64,000 nucleotides of DNA from Polaribacter sp. KT25b (GTDB lineage Bacteria; Bacteroidota; Bacteroidia; Flavobacteriales; Flavobacteriaceae): contig NZ_LT629752.1 in the NCBI RefSeq assembly GCF_900105145.1, positions 186,001 to 250,000 of the forward strand. The letters run 5' to 3'. A program made the position numbers and the translations under genes. The notes under the pieces are model-generated. The model made no database searches, was not told the origin of the DNA, and saw only the letters and a list, made by a program, of their open reading frames with translations. How positions within the stretch are numbered: position 1 is the stretch's first letter; each line of letters begins with the position of its first letter. Below are positions 8,447 through 18,500 of the stretch, one piece after another.

Positions 8447-10063
8447 TTAATCAACAATAAAACTTTCTTCTAAGAAATAATTGGCTCTAAGATCTGCGTT
8501 GTTTATTTCTTTATGATATAAAATAGTTTCTGGCAGTCTTCTTTCCAGAAAACTTCCTGTATCCCATTTGTTGTTTTTATTTTCATCAATAATAATTCTA
8601 ATTGTATATTTTTTAGGTTCTAATAAATCAAAAACAATGGTTTCTGTAGTTGCTATAAAATTACGTTGTACAACTTCAAAATTTTTAGAACCAGTAAGTA
8701 ATTCAACAATTAAATTTTTAGAATTTACGTTGTTTACTTTTAATGTAATTCTGCCGTAATCTTCTAATTCTTTTGTGCTAAAATTGTATTTAAGAGTGTC
8801 ATTCTTAAATGAAAAAATATCATTAAAAGCATCAGGAAGAACAGTTAAATGATATTTTTGATTAGGTTCTTGCTTAAAAAGTAATCCTATTTTATTTTCC
8901 TTTTTAGAAAGTAAAGTTGTGTATTTTATAGCAATTGTGTCTTTATCAAAAAGGCTAATTTTACTCGTGTCAACTTTTACAATAGGGTTATTACTTTTAA
9001 AGAATAAAGTGTCTCTTAGGTGTAAAGTGTTACTTATGGACGATTTTATTACTAAAGAATCTATTTTTTTTTTACGCAATCTTACGGTTAAAGTATCAGA
9101 AAATTCGTTATTTGAAACTTCAAAATTTAAAGAATCAGCTTCAAACGGAGTAAACCAAAAGTTTAATGTGTCTTTATCTATTTCTAATTTAGAGACACTT
9201 TTAAAGTCTTCTGGTACTTTAGAAAGTACTTTTATTTGCATGTTTTTTGCATCACCTTCAAAACCAAATTCTATTTTTCCTTTGGTAATTTCTTTTCCTC
9301 TTTTAAATTTATAAGGTTGTTCTTCTTTAAATAAAATAAGTGGGTTTTTTATAATACTATCTCTGGGAAATTGGATAGTATCCATACTAAAACCAATTTT
9401 TTCTGTAACAGGATTAAAAATATAATCGCTTACAGATTCTTGCAAAGCCAACATTAAATAGTTTCCTTTTCTAAGGTTTGTAAAATTAAAAACAGTTGTA
9501 TCTAAAGTACTTGTAATGTAATTTGGTTTCTTTTTATAAACTATAGAATCGTTAAAAGCACTATCTATTCTATATAATAAAATATTAATTTTTTTAGGTG
9601 TTTCAATAAGCTTAGCATCAACAATACTGCCGGAAGTTGTTAAGGAGTCAATGTATGTTCCTGTAGAAAAAACATATTTAAAATTCTCTAATTTATTACC
9701 TTCATTATTATCTTCAATTGCGTTTCCAAAATTAATAATGTAGGTTGTATTTGGTTGTAAAGTGTCTAAGATTTTAATTTTTATATATTCGCTTGGTGTA
9801 CCTTGAGGAGAAATTAATGCAGGGTTTTCCATTGGAGGAGAAATCACCAATTGACTGTTTAATTCTTTTAATGTAATGTACTCGTTAAAGTTGATTCTAA
9901 TTTCTTTTTTATCAAATTTTACAGTTTCATAAGGCGGAATAGAAGTTACAAACAAAGGTGCTTCTTCATCTTTTGGGCCACCATCTGGTCTACCAGTTCT
10001 TGCGCAATTGGTAACAAAAATTAGTAAGACGGATAAAAAAAGAAATCTATAAACTATTTTCAC
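8447..10063 (-). CDS. Ig-like (Big_5) domain lipoprotein
   Basis: This 538-residue lipoprotein begins with a signal peptide ending at lipobox VTNC (Cys about 20), followed by RTGRPDGGPKDEEAP. An SbsA-type Ig-like domain at about residues 35-135 shows the pattern EIRINFNEYITLK ... LQPNTTYIINFGNAIED. Long beta-rich repeats follow, and the end has DENKNNKWDTG, an EF-like Asp/Asn loop that could bind calcium. This GGPKDxxAP lipoprotein type is widespread in Bacteroidota; it probably sits in the outer membrane as an assembly or gliding-related surface component. Function is unproven. Confidence 0.82.
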   Translation of the reverse strand: MKIVYRFLFLSVLLIFVTNCARTGRPDGGPKDEEAPLFVTSIPPYETVKFDKKEIRINFNEYITLKELNSQLVISPPMENPALISPQGTPSEYIKIKILDTLQPNTTYIINFGNAIEDNNEGNKLENFKYVFSTGTYIDSLTTSGSIVDAKLIETPKKINILLYRIDSAFNDSIVYKKKPNYITSTLDTTVFNFTNLRKGNYLMLALQESVSDYIFNPVTEKIGFSMDTIQFPRDSIIKNPLILFKEEQPYKFKRGKEITKGKIEFGFEGDAKNMQIKVLSKVPEDFKSVSKLEIDKDTLNFWFTPFEADSLNFEVSNNEFSDTLTVRLRKKKIDSLVIKSSISNTLHLRDTLFFKSNNPIVKVDTSKISLFDKDTIAIKYTTLLSKKENKIGLLFKQEPNQKYHLTVLPDAFNDIFSFKNDTLKYNFSTKELEDYGRITLKVNNVNSKNLIVELLTGSKNFEVVQRNFIATTETIVFDLLEPKKYTIRIIIDENKNNKWDTGSFLERRLPETILYHKEINNADLRANYFLEESFIVD

Positions 10064-10118
10064 GAAAATTAAATTTGATACAAATTAACAATAATTTTTG
10101 AATATAAAATCATAAAAT

Positions 10119-10805
10119 TTACTCTGTATATGCCATTGTTAAAATACTTAAGGTGCAGTTTTTAGATTTTAGAAATTCTTTTGCGCAAGCTTCTAAAGTT
10201 GCGCCAGTTGTAATAACATCATCAATTAATAAAACGTTTTTATTATCAAAAAAAGAAGGATTCGTTAAAAGAAATTTTGTGTCAATATTATTAAAACGTT
10301 CAAAACGAGCTTTAAAAGTTTGGGTTTTAGTTGATGAAATTCTAACTAAATTATTTTCTAAGTAGATAATATTTAGATGATTGCTTATGATTTTACCAAA
10401 TTTTGTAACTTGATTATAGCCTCTTTCTCTTAATTTCTTTGGATGTAAGGGCACAGGAATTATGTAATCTATCGATTTAAATTCTTGATTTTCTTTTAAA
10501 ATTTCGCCTAACCAATTGCCAAAAAATACACCAACTTCTTCATTGCCTTTGTATTTTAAATCGTGTATTAATTTTTGAACACTTCCTTTTTTTCTGTAAA
10601 ACAATAATGAAAAGGCCTTTTCAATAAGAATTCTGCCATAAAAAGTTTGTGTAACTTTATTATTTTTAAAATCTAGAAAACCTGTTAAAGGTAAGTCGTG
10701 TCTACAAATTGTACAGATACTAGTTTCGTTTTCTACTAATTTATCTTCACAAACTGTACACAATTTAGGGTAAAAAAGATGGAATAAGTCTTTTAAAAGT
10801 CTCAT
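10119..10805 (-). CDS. ComF family protein (phosphoribosyltransferase domain)
   Basis: This 228-residue protein has the ComFC layout. The N-terminal four-cysteine zinc module CTVCEDKL...CTICRHDL covers about residues 17-40. The type I phosphoribosyltransferase domain ends in the PRPP loop VLLIDDVITTGATLEAC at about residues 190-206. RERGYNQVTKFG is also characteristic. In naturally competent bacteria ComFC supports DNA uptake; in Bacteroidota the role is untested. It lies 55 bp upstream of the Ig-like lipoprotein gene. Confidence 0.9.
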   Translation of the reverse strand: MRLLKDLFHLFYPKLCTVCEDKLVENETSICTICRHDLPLTGFLDFKNNKVTQTFYGRILIEKAFSLLFYRKKGSVQKLIHDLKYKGNEEVGVFFGNWLGEILKENQEFKSIDYIIPVPLHPKKLRERGYNQVTKFGKIISNHLNIIYLENNLVRISSTKTQTFKARFERFNNIDTKFLLTNPSFFDNKNVLLIDDVITTGATLEACAKEFLKSKNCTLSILTMAYTE

Positions 10806-10855
10806 CTTTACAGAACAATTTTAAATAAATATACTTAATAATTAAGAAATAACAA

Positions 10856-11419
10856 TTGTCTAGCAGAATAAAATTTTTAAAAGAAGCAGTAAAAAATATT
10901 AAAACATTGGGTACTGTTACGCCAAGTTCAAGATTTTTATCTAAAAGAATGTTACGAGAAATAAACTTCTCAAATGCAGATGTTATTGTGGAATTAGGTC
11001 CTGGTACTGGAGCAATAACAAAATATATTTTAGATAATTTATCGCCAAAGGCAATCTTAATTTGTTTTGAAATTAACGATAATTTTTATCAGCAATTACA
11101 TAAATTAGAACATCCGCAATTAATTATTTTAAAAGCATCCGCAGAAAAAATTGTCGATGAATTAAAAAAACTTCAAATTCATCAAGTAAATTATATCATT
11201 TCTAGTTTGCCGCTTACAATTATTCCTGATGAAATTTCTAGTGAAATATTAGAAAGATCTTTCGAAGTTTTAGAAGAAAATGGCAATTTTATACAGTATC
11301 AATACAGTTTAAGCTATTTTAGAAAATTAAAAAATGTATATAAAGAGTCTATTTCATTAGAGTTTGAGCCTTTAAATATTCCTCCGGCATTTATTTATCG
11401 CTGTAAAAAAGTCGTTTAA
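10856..11419 (+). CDS. SAM-dependent methyltransferase, phospholipid N-methyltransferase (PmtA)-like
   Basis: This 187-residue class I methyltransferase starts at TTG. The N-terminal ...KNIKTLGTVTPSSRFLSKRM resembles the membrane-binding amphipathic region of PmtA-type enzymes. SAM motif I is VELGPGTGAITKYI at about residues 44-57. Motif IV region YIISSLPLTIIP matches the SSLP motif of PmtA rather than the NPPY/NLPY of true rRNA adenine methyltransferases. The likely substrate is a phosphatidylethanolamine-type lipid, but rRNA dimethylase relatives share this fold. It is divergent from comF. Confidence 0.75.
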   Translation: MSSRIKFLKEAVKNIKTLGTVTPSSRFLSKRMLREINFSNADVIVELGPGTGAITKYILDNLSPKAILICFEINDNFYQQLHKLEHPQLIILKASAEKIVDELKKLQIHQVNYIISSLPLTIIPDEISSEILERSFEVLEENGNFIQYQYSLSYFRKLKNVYKESISLEFEPLNIPPAFIYRCKKVV

Positions 11420-11426
11420 ATTTTTC

Positions 11427-11456
11427 TTGAAAAATTTGAGTAAACATGTATCTTTG
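11427..11456 (+). promoter_or_regulatory. Bacteroidota housekeeping promoter for glyS
   Basis: TTG at 11427-11429, exactly 19 nt, then TATCTTTG at 11449-11456. Both elements match the Bacteroidota consensus (TTG N19 TAnnTTTG). The ATG follows 8 nt later, so the mRNA leader must be only a few nucleotides long. Confidence 0.75.
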
Positions 11457-11464
11457 CGCTCATT

Positions 11465-13006
11465 ATGGCAAAACAAGAAGATCAATTTAAAAAAGTTTTA
11501 TCACACGCAAAAGAATACGGTTATGTATTTCAATCATCAGAAATTTATGATGGTTTAAGCGCGGTTTACGACTATGCTCAAAATGGAGTTGAGCTAAAGA
11601 AAAATATTAGAGATTATTGGTGGAAAGCAATGGTGCAAATGCACGAAAACATTGTTGGTATTGATGCAGCAATTTTAATGCATCCTACAACTTGGAAAGC
11701 ATCTGGTCATGTAGATGCTTTTAACGATCCTTTAATTGATAACAAAGATTCTAAAAAACGTTACAGAGCAGATGTTTTAATTGAAGATTATTGCGCTAAA
11801 ATCGAAGGCAAAATAAATAAAGAAGTTATTAAAGCAGCAAAACGTTTTGGAGACGCTTTTAATAAAGAAGAATTTTTAGCTACAAATGCAAGAGTTGTTG
11901 GTTATCAAGAACAAATAAATACAATTTTAGCAAGAATGGGTAAATCTTTAAGTAATGAAGATTTAGCAGATGTTAAGTTGTTAATTGAAGAATTAGGTAT
12001 TGCAGATCCTTTAACTGGTTCTAGAAATTGGACAGAAGTTAAGCAATTTAATTTAATGTTTGGTACTCAAATTGGTGCATCTGCAGAAAGTTCTACGCAA
12101 GTTTATTTAAGACCAGAAACAGCGCAAGGTATTTTTGTAAACTTTTTAAATGTACAAAAAACTGGTAGAATGAAAATTCCTTTCGGAATTGCACAAACAG
12201 GTAAAGCTTTTAGAAATGAGATTGTTGCAAGACAATTTATTTTTAGAATGCGTGAATTTGAACAAATGGAAATGCAATTTTTTGTAAAACCAGGAACTCA
12301 AAAAGTTTGGTATGAACAATGGAAAGAAACGCGTTTAAAATGGCATTTATCTTTAGGAATGGGAACAGAGAATTACCGTTTTCATGACCACGATAAATTA
12401 GCACATTATGCAGATGCAGCAGCAGATATCGAGTTTAATTTTCCTTTCGGATTTAAAGAATTAGAAGGAATTCATTCTCGTACAGATTTCGATTTAAAAG
12501 CACATGAAGAATACTCTGGTAAGAAATTACAGTATTTCGATCATGAAGAGAATAAAAGTTATACGCCTTATGTTGTAGAAACTTCTATTGGTTTAGATAG
12601 AATGTTTTTAGCTGTTTTTTCTAATTCTTTAGTAGAAGAAGAATTAGAAAACGGAACAACAAGAACCGTTTTAAAATTACCAGCAGTTTTAGCGCCTTTT
12701 AAAGCGGCAATTTTACCTTTGGTTAAAAAAGATGGTTTGCCAGAAGTTGCTCGCGAAATTATGGAAGAATTAAAATGGGATTTTAATGTTTTTTATGATG
12801 AAAAAGATGCAGTAGGTAAACGTTATAGAAGACAAGATGCAAACGGAACGCCTTTTTGTATTACAGTAGATCATGATACTTTAGCAGATAAAACTGTTAC
12901 TATTCGATATAGAGATTCTATGGAACAAAAACGTGTTGCAATAGCAGATTTAAAAGATATTATTAAAGCTGAAGTTGATGTAAAGACTTGGTTACAAAAG
13001 ATGTAA
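11465..13006 (+). CDS. glyS: Glycyl-tRNA synthetase (alpha2 type)
   Basis: This 513-residue class II synthetase charges tRNA-Gly. Motif 2 contains FRNEIVARQFIFRMREFEQMEMQFF at about residues 250-275. The motif 3 region is YVVETSIGLDRMFLAVF at about 373. The C-terminal HGTP anticodon-binding domain starts near APFKAAILPL (about 411) and includes RYRRQDANGTPFCITVD. This is the single-chain homodimeric form, not the alpha2beta2 form. It has its own promoter with a near-leaderless start and a strong terminator, so it is probably monocistronic. Confidence 0.97.
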   Translation: MAKQEDQFKKVLSHAKEYGYVFQSSEIYDGLSAVYDYAQNGVELKKNIRDYWWKAMVQMHENIVGIDAAILMHPTTWKASGHVDAFNDPLIDNKDSKKRYRADVLIEDYCAKIEGKINKEVIKAAKRFGDAFNKEEFLATNARVVGYQEQINTILARMGKSLSNEDLADVKLLIEELGIADPLTGSRNWTEVKQFNLMFGTQIGASAESSTQVYLRPETAQGIFVNFLNVQKTGRMKIPFGIAQTGKAFRNEIVARQFIFRMREFEQMEMQFFVKPGTQKVWYEQWKETRLKWHLSLGMGTENYRFHDHDKLAHYADAAADIEFNFPFGFKELEGIHSRTDFDLKAHEEYSGKKLQYFDHEENKSYTPYVVETSIGLDRMFLAVFSNSLVEEELENGTTRTVLKLPAVLAPFKAAILPLVKKDGLPEVAREIMEELKWDFNVFYDEKDAVGKRYRRQDANGTPFCITVDHDTLADKTVTIRYRDSMEQKRVAIADLKDIIKAEVDVKTWLQKM

Positions 13007-13027
13007 CTATATTGCGTTTTAACACAA

Positions 13028-13070
13028 AAAAAAGAGGTCGTCTAAAAACAATTTAGACGACCTCTTTTTT
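13028..13070. terminator. Strong bidirectional rho-independent terminator
   Basis: AAAGAGGTCGTCTAAA pairs with TTTAGACGACCTCTTT (16 bp or more) around a 5-nt loop, with A- and T-runs on the two sides. It ends glyS and the convergent barrel gene. Confidence 0.92.
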
Positions 13071-13092
13071 ATTTAAATTATTGATTTTTTTT

Positions 13093-13590
13093 CTAGAATC
13101 TCCAACCTACATTTAAGCCCAATCTTGGAACTATTACAGGTGAATCTGAGCCAAATAAATTACGACCAAGACCACCATATAAATCAATAGTTAAACCACC
13201 GCTTGCTATGTACTTTGTACCTACTGCAACACCAAGAGCGCCATCTGTATATTTTACATCGTAAATGTCAGAATTTTTAACGGATTCTTTTTTTCCAGAA
13301 TTTATTCCAAAAAAACCTTCACCAAAAAAGTTCCATTGCTCATTTGTTGTGAAATAATGACGATAATAAGGAGTAATCATTGTGTTTTCATTGTATCTAA
13401 AATCGGCACTTTGTTTTGCTAAATTAAATGAAGCAGAAACTCCAAAAGAAGATTCGTCTGATAAATATTGTTCGTAAGAAAACGATAAATTTTTAATTAT
13501 TAATGTGTTAGCTATATCTAGTTTTAATTCTTGTTGAGCAAAACCAAAAGAACTTATAAATAAAGTAATAAGTAAAACTAATTTTTTCAT
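13093..13590 (-). CDS. Small outer-membrane beta-barrel protein (paralogue 1)
   Basis: This 165-residue protein has a signal peptide (MKKLVLLITLFISSFGFA-Q) and then alternating amphipathic strands. It ends in RLGLNVGWRF, a C-terminal aromatic typical of Bacteroidota barrels that insert through BAM. Motifs such as SFSYEQYLSDESSFGVSAS and ITPYYRHYF are shared with the next gene, so the two are tandem paralogues. An eight-stranded porin-like or OprF-like fold is likely. Ligand and function are unknown. Confidence 0.78.
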   Translation of the reverse strand: MKKLVLLITLFISSFGFAQQELKLDIANTLIIKNLSFSYEQYLSDESSFGVSASFNLAKQSADFRYNENTMITPYYRHYFTTNEQWNFFGEGFFGINSGKKESVKNSDIYDVKYTDGALGVAVGTKYIASGGLTIDLYGGLGRNLFGSDSPVIVPRLGLNVGWRF

Positions 13591-13618
13591 GGATTTTATT
13601 TTTATTAAATATGTGGTG

Positions 13619-13626
13619 CAAACATA
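13619..13626 (-). promoter_or_regulatory. Candidate -7 element for barrel paralogue 1
   Basis: Minus strand TATGTTTG, an exact TAnnTTTG, 29 nt upstream of the start. No convincing -33 TTG. Confidence 0.4.
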
Positions 13627-13646
13627 CTAAATTCTAATTGTATAAT

Positions 13647-14237
13647 TTAAAATCTGTACCCTAAAGAAATGCCTCCTCTAGTAATTAAATCATTTTCTAA
13701 ATAATCATTGTCGTTACTACTATTATTAAAAAGGTTTCTACCAACACCTAAATATATTTCTGCTGTAAAACCAGATTTTATAATAAATTTACCACCAACA
13801 GATACTCCAAGAGCAAAATTTGTTTCTTTATAGACCTCATCATTCTCAATGTAATTTCCATAATTATCGTAATAGGAGTAATAATAATTTATGTCTTTAT
13901 ACGTGTTTAACATTCCAAAACCTTCTACAAAGAAACCTCTTGCATATCTAGATTCAGAAAAATACCATCTATAATAAGGTGTTATAGAAAACTTTTTAGG
14001 AAAATATAAATCATTATTAATATCATTAAAGTTGTAGAAAACTCCAACTCCAAATGATGAATCTTTGTTCAGTAAATATTCATAAGAAACATCCAAAGAA
14101 GAAAAAACAATTAAGCTAAATGCATTTAATTTTACTTCATATTTTTTGTTAACATCTTGTGGGTAAATTGATTCCTTTTCTTGAGCAAAAGAGATTGTTG
14201 TTACTGCTAAAAGAATTAATAAAGTAATTTTTTTCAT
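13647..14237 (-). CDS. Small outer-membrane beta-barrel protein (paralogue 2)
   Basis: This 196-residue paralogue of the neighbouring barrel has a signal peptide (MKKITLLILLAVTTISFA-Q), an SLDVSYEYLLNKDSSFGVGVF strand, ITPYYRWYF, and the C-terminal strand GGISLGYRF. A Tyr/Asn-rich insertion (YYYSYYDNYGNYIENDE, about residues 121-138) is probably an extracellular loop absent from paralogue 1. The tandem arrangement suggests local duplication followed by loop divergence. Each copy has its own TAnnTTTG element, so they are probably separately transcribed. Confidence 0.78.
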   Translation of the reverse strand: MKKITLLILLAVTTISFAQEKESIYPQDVNKKYEVKLNAFSLIVFSSLDVSYEYLLNKDSSFGVGVFYNFNDINNDLYFPKKFSITPYYRWYFSESRYARGFFVEGFGMLNTYKDINYYYSYYDNYGNYIENDEVYKETNFALGVSVGGKFIIKSGFTAEIYLGVGRNLFNNSSNDNDYLENDLITRGGISLGYRF

Positions 14238-14263
14238 GGTTTATTTTTAATGTTTTAAGTTAA

Positions 14264-14271
14264 CAAAAGTA
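14264..14271 (-). promoter_or_regulatory. Candidate -7 element for barrel paralogue 2
   Basis: Minus strand TACTTTTG, an exact TAnnTTTG, 27 nt upstream of the start. The -33 position lacks TTG. The rest of 14272-14402 shows only AT-rich sequence. Confidence 0.4.
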
Positions 14272-14402
14272 TCAAAAAGCATTCCACGAAAAATTTAAAA
14301 CAGTTTTTTATTACAGAATCTATGTAAGAGCTGTTTGTAATATCTATTTATTTTTATTAATTAATTGATAATTAGGTTTATAGTTGTTGTTTATTGTAAA
14401 AT

Positions 14403-15539
14403 TTATTCTTCAGAAAAACTATTTAGCAACATAAAAATTCCTTTTGTAAGTATTTTTTTGTTATTAAATACTTCATAATTTTTTATTTGTATATAATTTT
14501 CATCTTGTAAACCAACATTTAATTCCACCTTTTCAAATTGATATATATCCTCTTTTGTGCCTTTTAAAACGAGAGCATAATAGCTGTCATTATTTTGTAT
14601 GATTGCTCTTTTTGGAAGTGAAATTTCTTTTTTTGAATCACAAATAATATCAGCTTCTACAAACATTCCTGTAATAAAATTCGTTTTCTCTTCTTCATGT
14701 ATATGACCATGAACTTTAATAGTTCTGTCGTTATTTATAGTTGTACCAACCAAATGCACTTCTGCCTCATAGATTGTATCGGATGCTTCAGGAACTTTAA
14801 AAAGTATTTTTTGCTCTTTTTTAATTTTTAAAATATCTTTTTCGAAAACGGATAATTCTAAATGAATATGATTGGTATTCACAATTTCTAATAACTCACT
14901 TTCAGAAGATACAAAAGTTCCATTGCTAACATTTACTTTGGTTACAAAACCATTTATAGGTGAATAAATATTTATTGTTGATGTAATTTGTCCTTTTTCA
15001 ACAGTATCTGGATTGATATTTAGTATTTGTAATTTTTGACGCAAACCATTATAAGTAGCTAAATTACTCTTGTAAGTACTTTCTGCTTTTAAGTAATTTT
15101 TTTCTGATGAAATTTGTTCATCAAACAAAGTTTTTTGTCTAGAATATTCATTTTTTAAATAAGCAAGTTGTTCTGCGATTTCTAAATATTCTTGTTGCAT
15201 TTCTACAAATTCAATGTTTTTTAAACTAGCAATTAATTGACCTTTTGTTACTTTGTCGCCAATTAAAAGCGGAATTTTAGTTACATAACCACCAACAAAA
15301 GTACTCACGCTTGCTTTATTTTCTGGCGGAACATCAATTATTCCGCTTGCTTTTACAACTGTGTTAAAAGTTTGTTTAGTAAGTTGACCAAATTCCATTT
15401 TTTCACCCTTAAATTGAGCCTTATTAATACTGATTTCGTTTTTATTAATAACAGTTTCTATTTCTGTAGTTGAAGGTTTTTCTTTATTTCCACAAGCTAA
15501 AAAGGTGATGGAAAATAGTAAAATATATATGTTTTTCAT
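14403..15539 (-). CDS. RND efflux periplasmic adaptor (CzcB/CusB-like membrane fusion lipoprotein)
   Basis: This 378-residue lipoprotein has lipobox LACG (Cys about 16). It shows the membrane-fusion order: lipoyl half VSTFVGGYVTKIPLLIGDKV (about 84-103), an alpha-hairpin (about 118-170), the second lipoyl half INIYSPINGFVTKVNVSNG, then beta-barrel and membrane-proximal domains. It bridges the inner-membrane pump and the outer-membrane channel for divalent metal export. It begins 2 bp after the pump-channel gene ends, so all parts of the tripartite system come from adjacent cistrons. Confidence 0.92.
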   Translation of the reverse strand: MKNIYILLFSITFLACGNKEKPSTTEIETVINKNEISINKAQFKGEKMEFGQLTKQTFNTVVKASGIIDVPPENKASVSTFVGGYVTKIPLLIGDKVTKGQLIASLKNIEFVEMQQEYLEIAEQLAYLKNEYSRQKTLFDEQISSEKNYLKAESTYKSNLATYNGLRQKLQILNINPDTVEKGQITSTINIYSPINGFVTKVNVSNGTFVSSESELLEIVNTNHIHLELSVFEKDILKIKKEQKILFKVPEASDTIYEAEVHLVGTTINNDRTIKVHGHIHEEEKTNFITGMFVEADIICDSKKEISLPKRAIIQNNDSYYALVLKGTKEDIYQFEKVELNVGLQDENYIQIKNYEVFNNKKILTKGIFMLLNSFSEE

Positions 15540-15541
15540 TT

Positions 15542-18500
15542 TTAAAATGTATTTAAAATAAGATAATTAATGTTGATAACAGTTTGGTTGTAGGTATTTA
15601 AATTTTCTAAATACGTTAACTCAATGTCTTTTGCAGTTTCTAAACTTTGTATGTATTGAAAAAAATCTATTTCACCTTCTTTAAATGTAAGGTTAGCGGT
15701 TTTGATAATTTCATTTTTAAGAGTTTTCCCTTCGTTTTCATAATAGTTTATAGCTTCTTCATATTGTTTTAATGTTGCTAAAAGCGTATTATATTGTCCT
15801 TCTAATTTTATTTTATAAGCTGCTTTTTGTTCAATAACAATTTCTTGAGCAATTTTAGAAGCTTTAATTTTTGATGAAATACCAGAAAATAATAACGGAA
15901 TTTTTAATCCAAATTGATACCCATTTATGTTTGTGTTTAATTGACTATTTGTACCTTGAAAATATTCTAAACTAATATCTGGTAATAAACTTTGCTTTTC
16001 TTTTTTAGTTAAAGCTTTTTGATAGTTTTTAGCATTATCAAAATATTGTAACCCTAAATTATTTTTAATAGAAATAGTTTCAATCTTTAATTTTATAAGC
16101 GGTTGATCTAAAATACGTAATGAATTTATTTGCACAACAGCTTTTAATTGTTCTGATGAAAAGACTACCTCCTGCAAAGCTTGATTACAGGATGTTTGTA
16201 ATTGTTTTTGTTTAGATTTTGCAGTAATCATTTCTAAATAATTAGTCTCACCTAACTCAAATTTTCGTTTTGCTTTTGTTGCAAAATCTAAATACAAGCT
16301 ATCTAAAAAACGATAGGTTTTTAACTTATTTTTAGCATAACTAAGCTGATAATAATTGCTGTAAACTGCTTTTTTAATTTGCATAAGTTGCAAACTATAA
16401 TTCGTTTCTTCGATGTTTACTTTTGATTTCTGTACCTTTTTATCAGCAAAATAAACCGTTGGAAATTTAAAATCTTGCGCAATTCCAAATACTTTTAAAG
16501 GCAGGTTATTTACAGCCAAATTATTTTCATCATAACTATAATAAAAAGCTGTTTTATCAAAATTAAATGCATTTCCAACTAAAGCGTTGCTTTCAGCTAT
16601 TTTTAAATTAGCAGCTTTTAAACTCTTATTATTTTTTATAGCCAAAGTTAAAGTTTCATTGATTGTTAGTTTATTTTGTGCAGAACTACTGATAATAAAA
16701 AAGAAACCAAGAATAGTAAGAACACTATTTTTAGTCATTTTTATAGATTTTTTTTCTTCAAACCATGCGTATAAAACTGGTAAAACAATTAATGTTAAGA
16801 TTGTTGCAGTTACCAAACCACCAACAACTACAGTTGCTAACGGACGCTGAACTTCTGCACCTGCATTCGTAGAAACAGCCATTGGTAAAAAACCTAAAGC
16901 AGCAGCTGAAGCAGTTAATAAAACAGGTCTTAAACGTTCTTTTGTGCCTCTTTTTATGCGTTCTTCAATATCTTCAATTCCTTCTTCTTTAAGTACTTTA
17001 AAATGTTCTATTAACACAATTCCGTTAAGAACTGCAATTCCAAAAAGTGCAATAAAGCCAACTCCTGCAGAAATACTAAAAGGCAGATCTCGAAGCCAAA
17101 GTAATAAAACCCCACCAACAGCAGAAAGCGGAATGGCAGAATAGACTAATAGCGCTTCTTTAACAGAACCAAAAGCAAAGTATAAAAGTAGAAAAATTAA
17201 TGCTAAAGCAACAGGAACGGCAACTGTTAAACGTGCTTTAGCGCTTTGTAAGTTTTCAAATTGTCCGCCATAAGTAACCTTGTAACCAACAGGTATTTTA
17301 AATTTTCGATCAATAATAGCTCTTACATCATCTACAACAGATTGTAGATCTCTATTTCTAACATTTATGCCAATTACAATTCTACGTTTTGTGTCGTCTC
17401 TAGAAATTTTAGCAGGTCCGGTTGTATATTTAATTGTTGCTAATTCACTCAACGGAATTTTATTTCCATTTGGAGTATCAATATATAAATGTTGTAAACT
17501 TTCGAGATTCTTTCTATTTTTTTCATCCAAACGAATCACTAAATCAAAGCGTTTTTCACCTTCAAAAATATTACCAACTGTTCCGCCAGCAAACCCCATG
17601 GTAATCATTTTATTTACATCAGCAATATTTAAACCATAACGTGCAATTTTACTGCGGTTAAAGTTTACACTCATTTGTGGTAAACCTTCTACTTTTTCTA
17701 TAATAATGTCTGATGCTCCTTCTACATTTTTTATCAATTCTTTTACTTCGTTTGCTTTATTAGCTAAAACCGATAAATCGTCACCAAAAATTTTAATTGC
17801 AACATCTGCTCTAACCCCTGTAATTAACTCATTAAAACGCATTTCTATAGGTTGTGTAAATTCTACTTCCATGCCAGGAATTATGGCTAAAGCTTCTTTA
17901 AATTTATCGGCTAACTCATCTTTGCTTTTTGTAGAAATCCATTCGCTTTTCGGTTTTAATTTGATAATAACATCGCTTTCTTCCATAGACATTGGATCTG
18001 TAGGAACTTCTGCAGCACCAATTCTACTAACTACTTGATCGACTTCTGGAAAATTATCTAAAAGAATTTGCTCTATTTTTGTGGTAATTTCGATGGTTTT
18101 GCCTAATGATGTTCCTGTTTTTAAAACAGGCTGAATTACAAAATCGCCTTCATCTAAAGTTGGTACAAATTCACCACCCATTGTGCTGAATAAAAATACA
18201 CTTGTTGTTAATAATAATCCAGCCAAACCAATAACAATTTTTTTATGAGCTAAAGCCCATCCTATCGATGGTTTATACCAAAAATTTAACACTTTCATCA
18301 ATTTAATGGAAATGTTATTTTTATTTTGTTTTTGAGATTTTAAAAAGAGAGAAGAAGCAACCGGAACGTAGGTTAAACATAGTAACATAGCGCCAATTAA
18401 AGCAAAGCTAAAAGTAAGTGCCATAGGTCTAAACATTTTACCTTCTACACCGCTTAAAGATAAAATAGGAATAAAAACTATTAAAATGATTAATTGCCCA

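Noticed and set aside
8919..9314. A 131-codon plus-strand frame opposite the Ig-like lipoprotein gene
   Set aside because: The minus-strand gene has a lipoprotein signal and a recognisable domain; the opposite frame has neither.
10856..11419. rRNA adenine dimethyltransferase KsgA
   Set aside because: It is too short at 187 residues and has SSLP in place of the NPPY/NLPY motif, so a PmtA-like phospholipid methyltransferase fits better.
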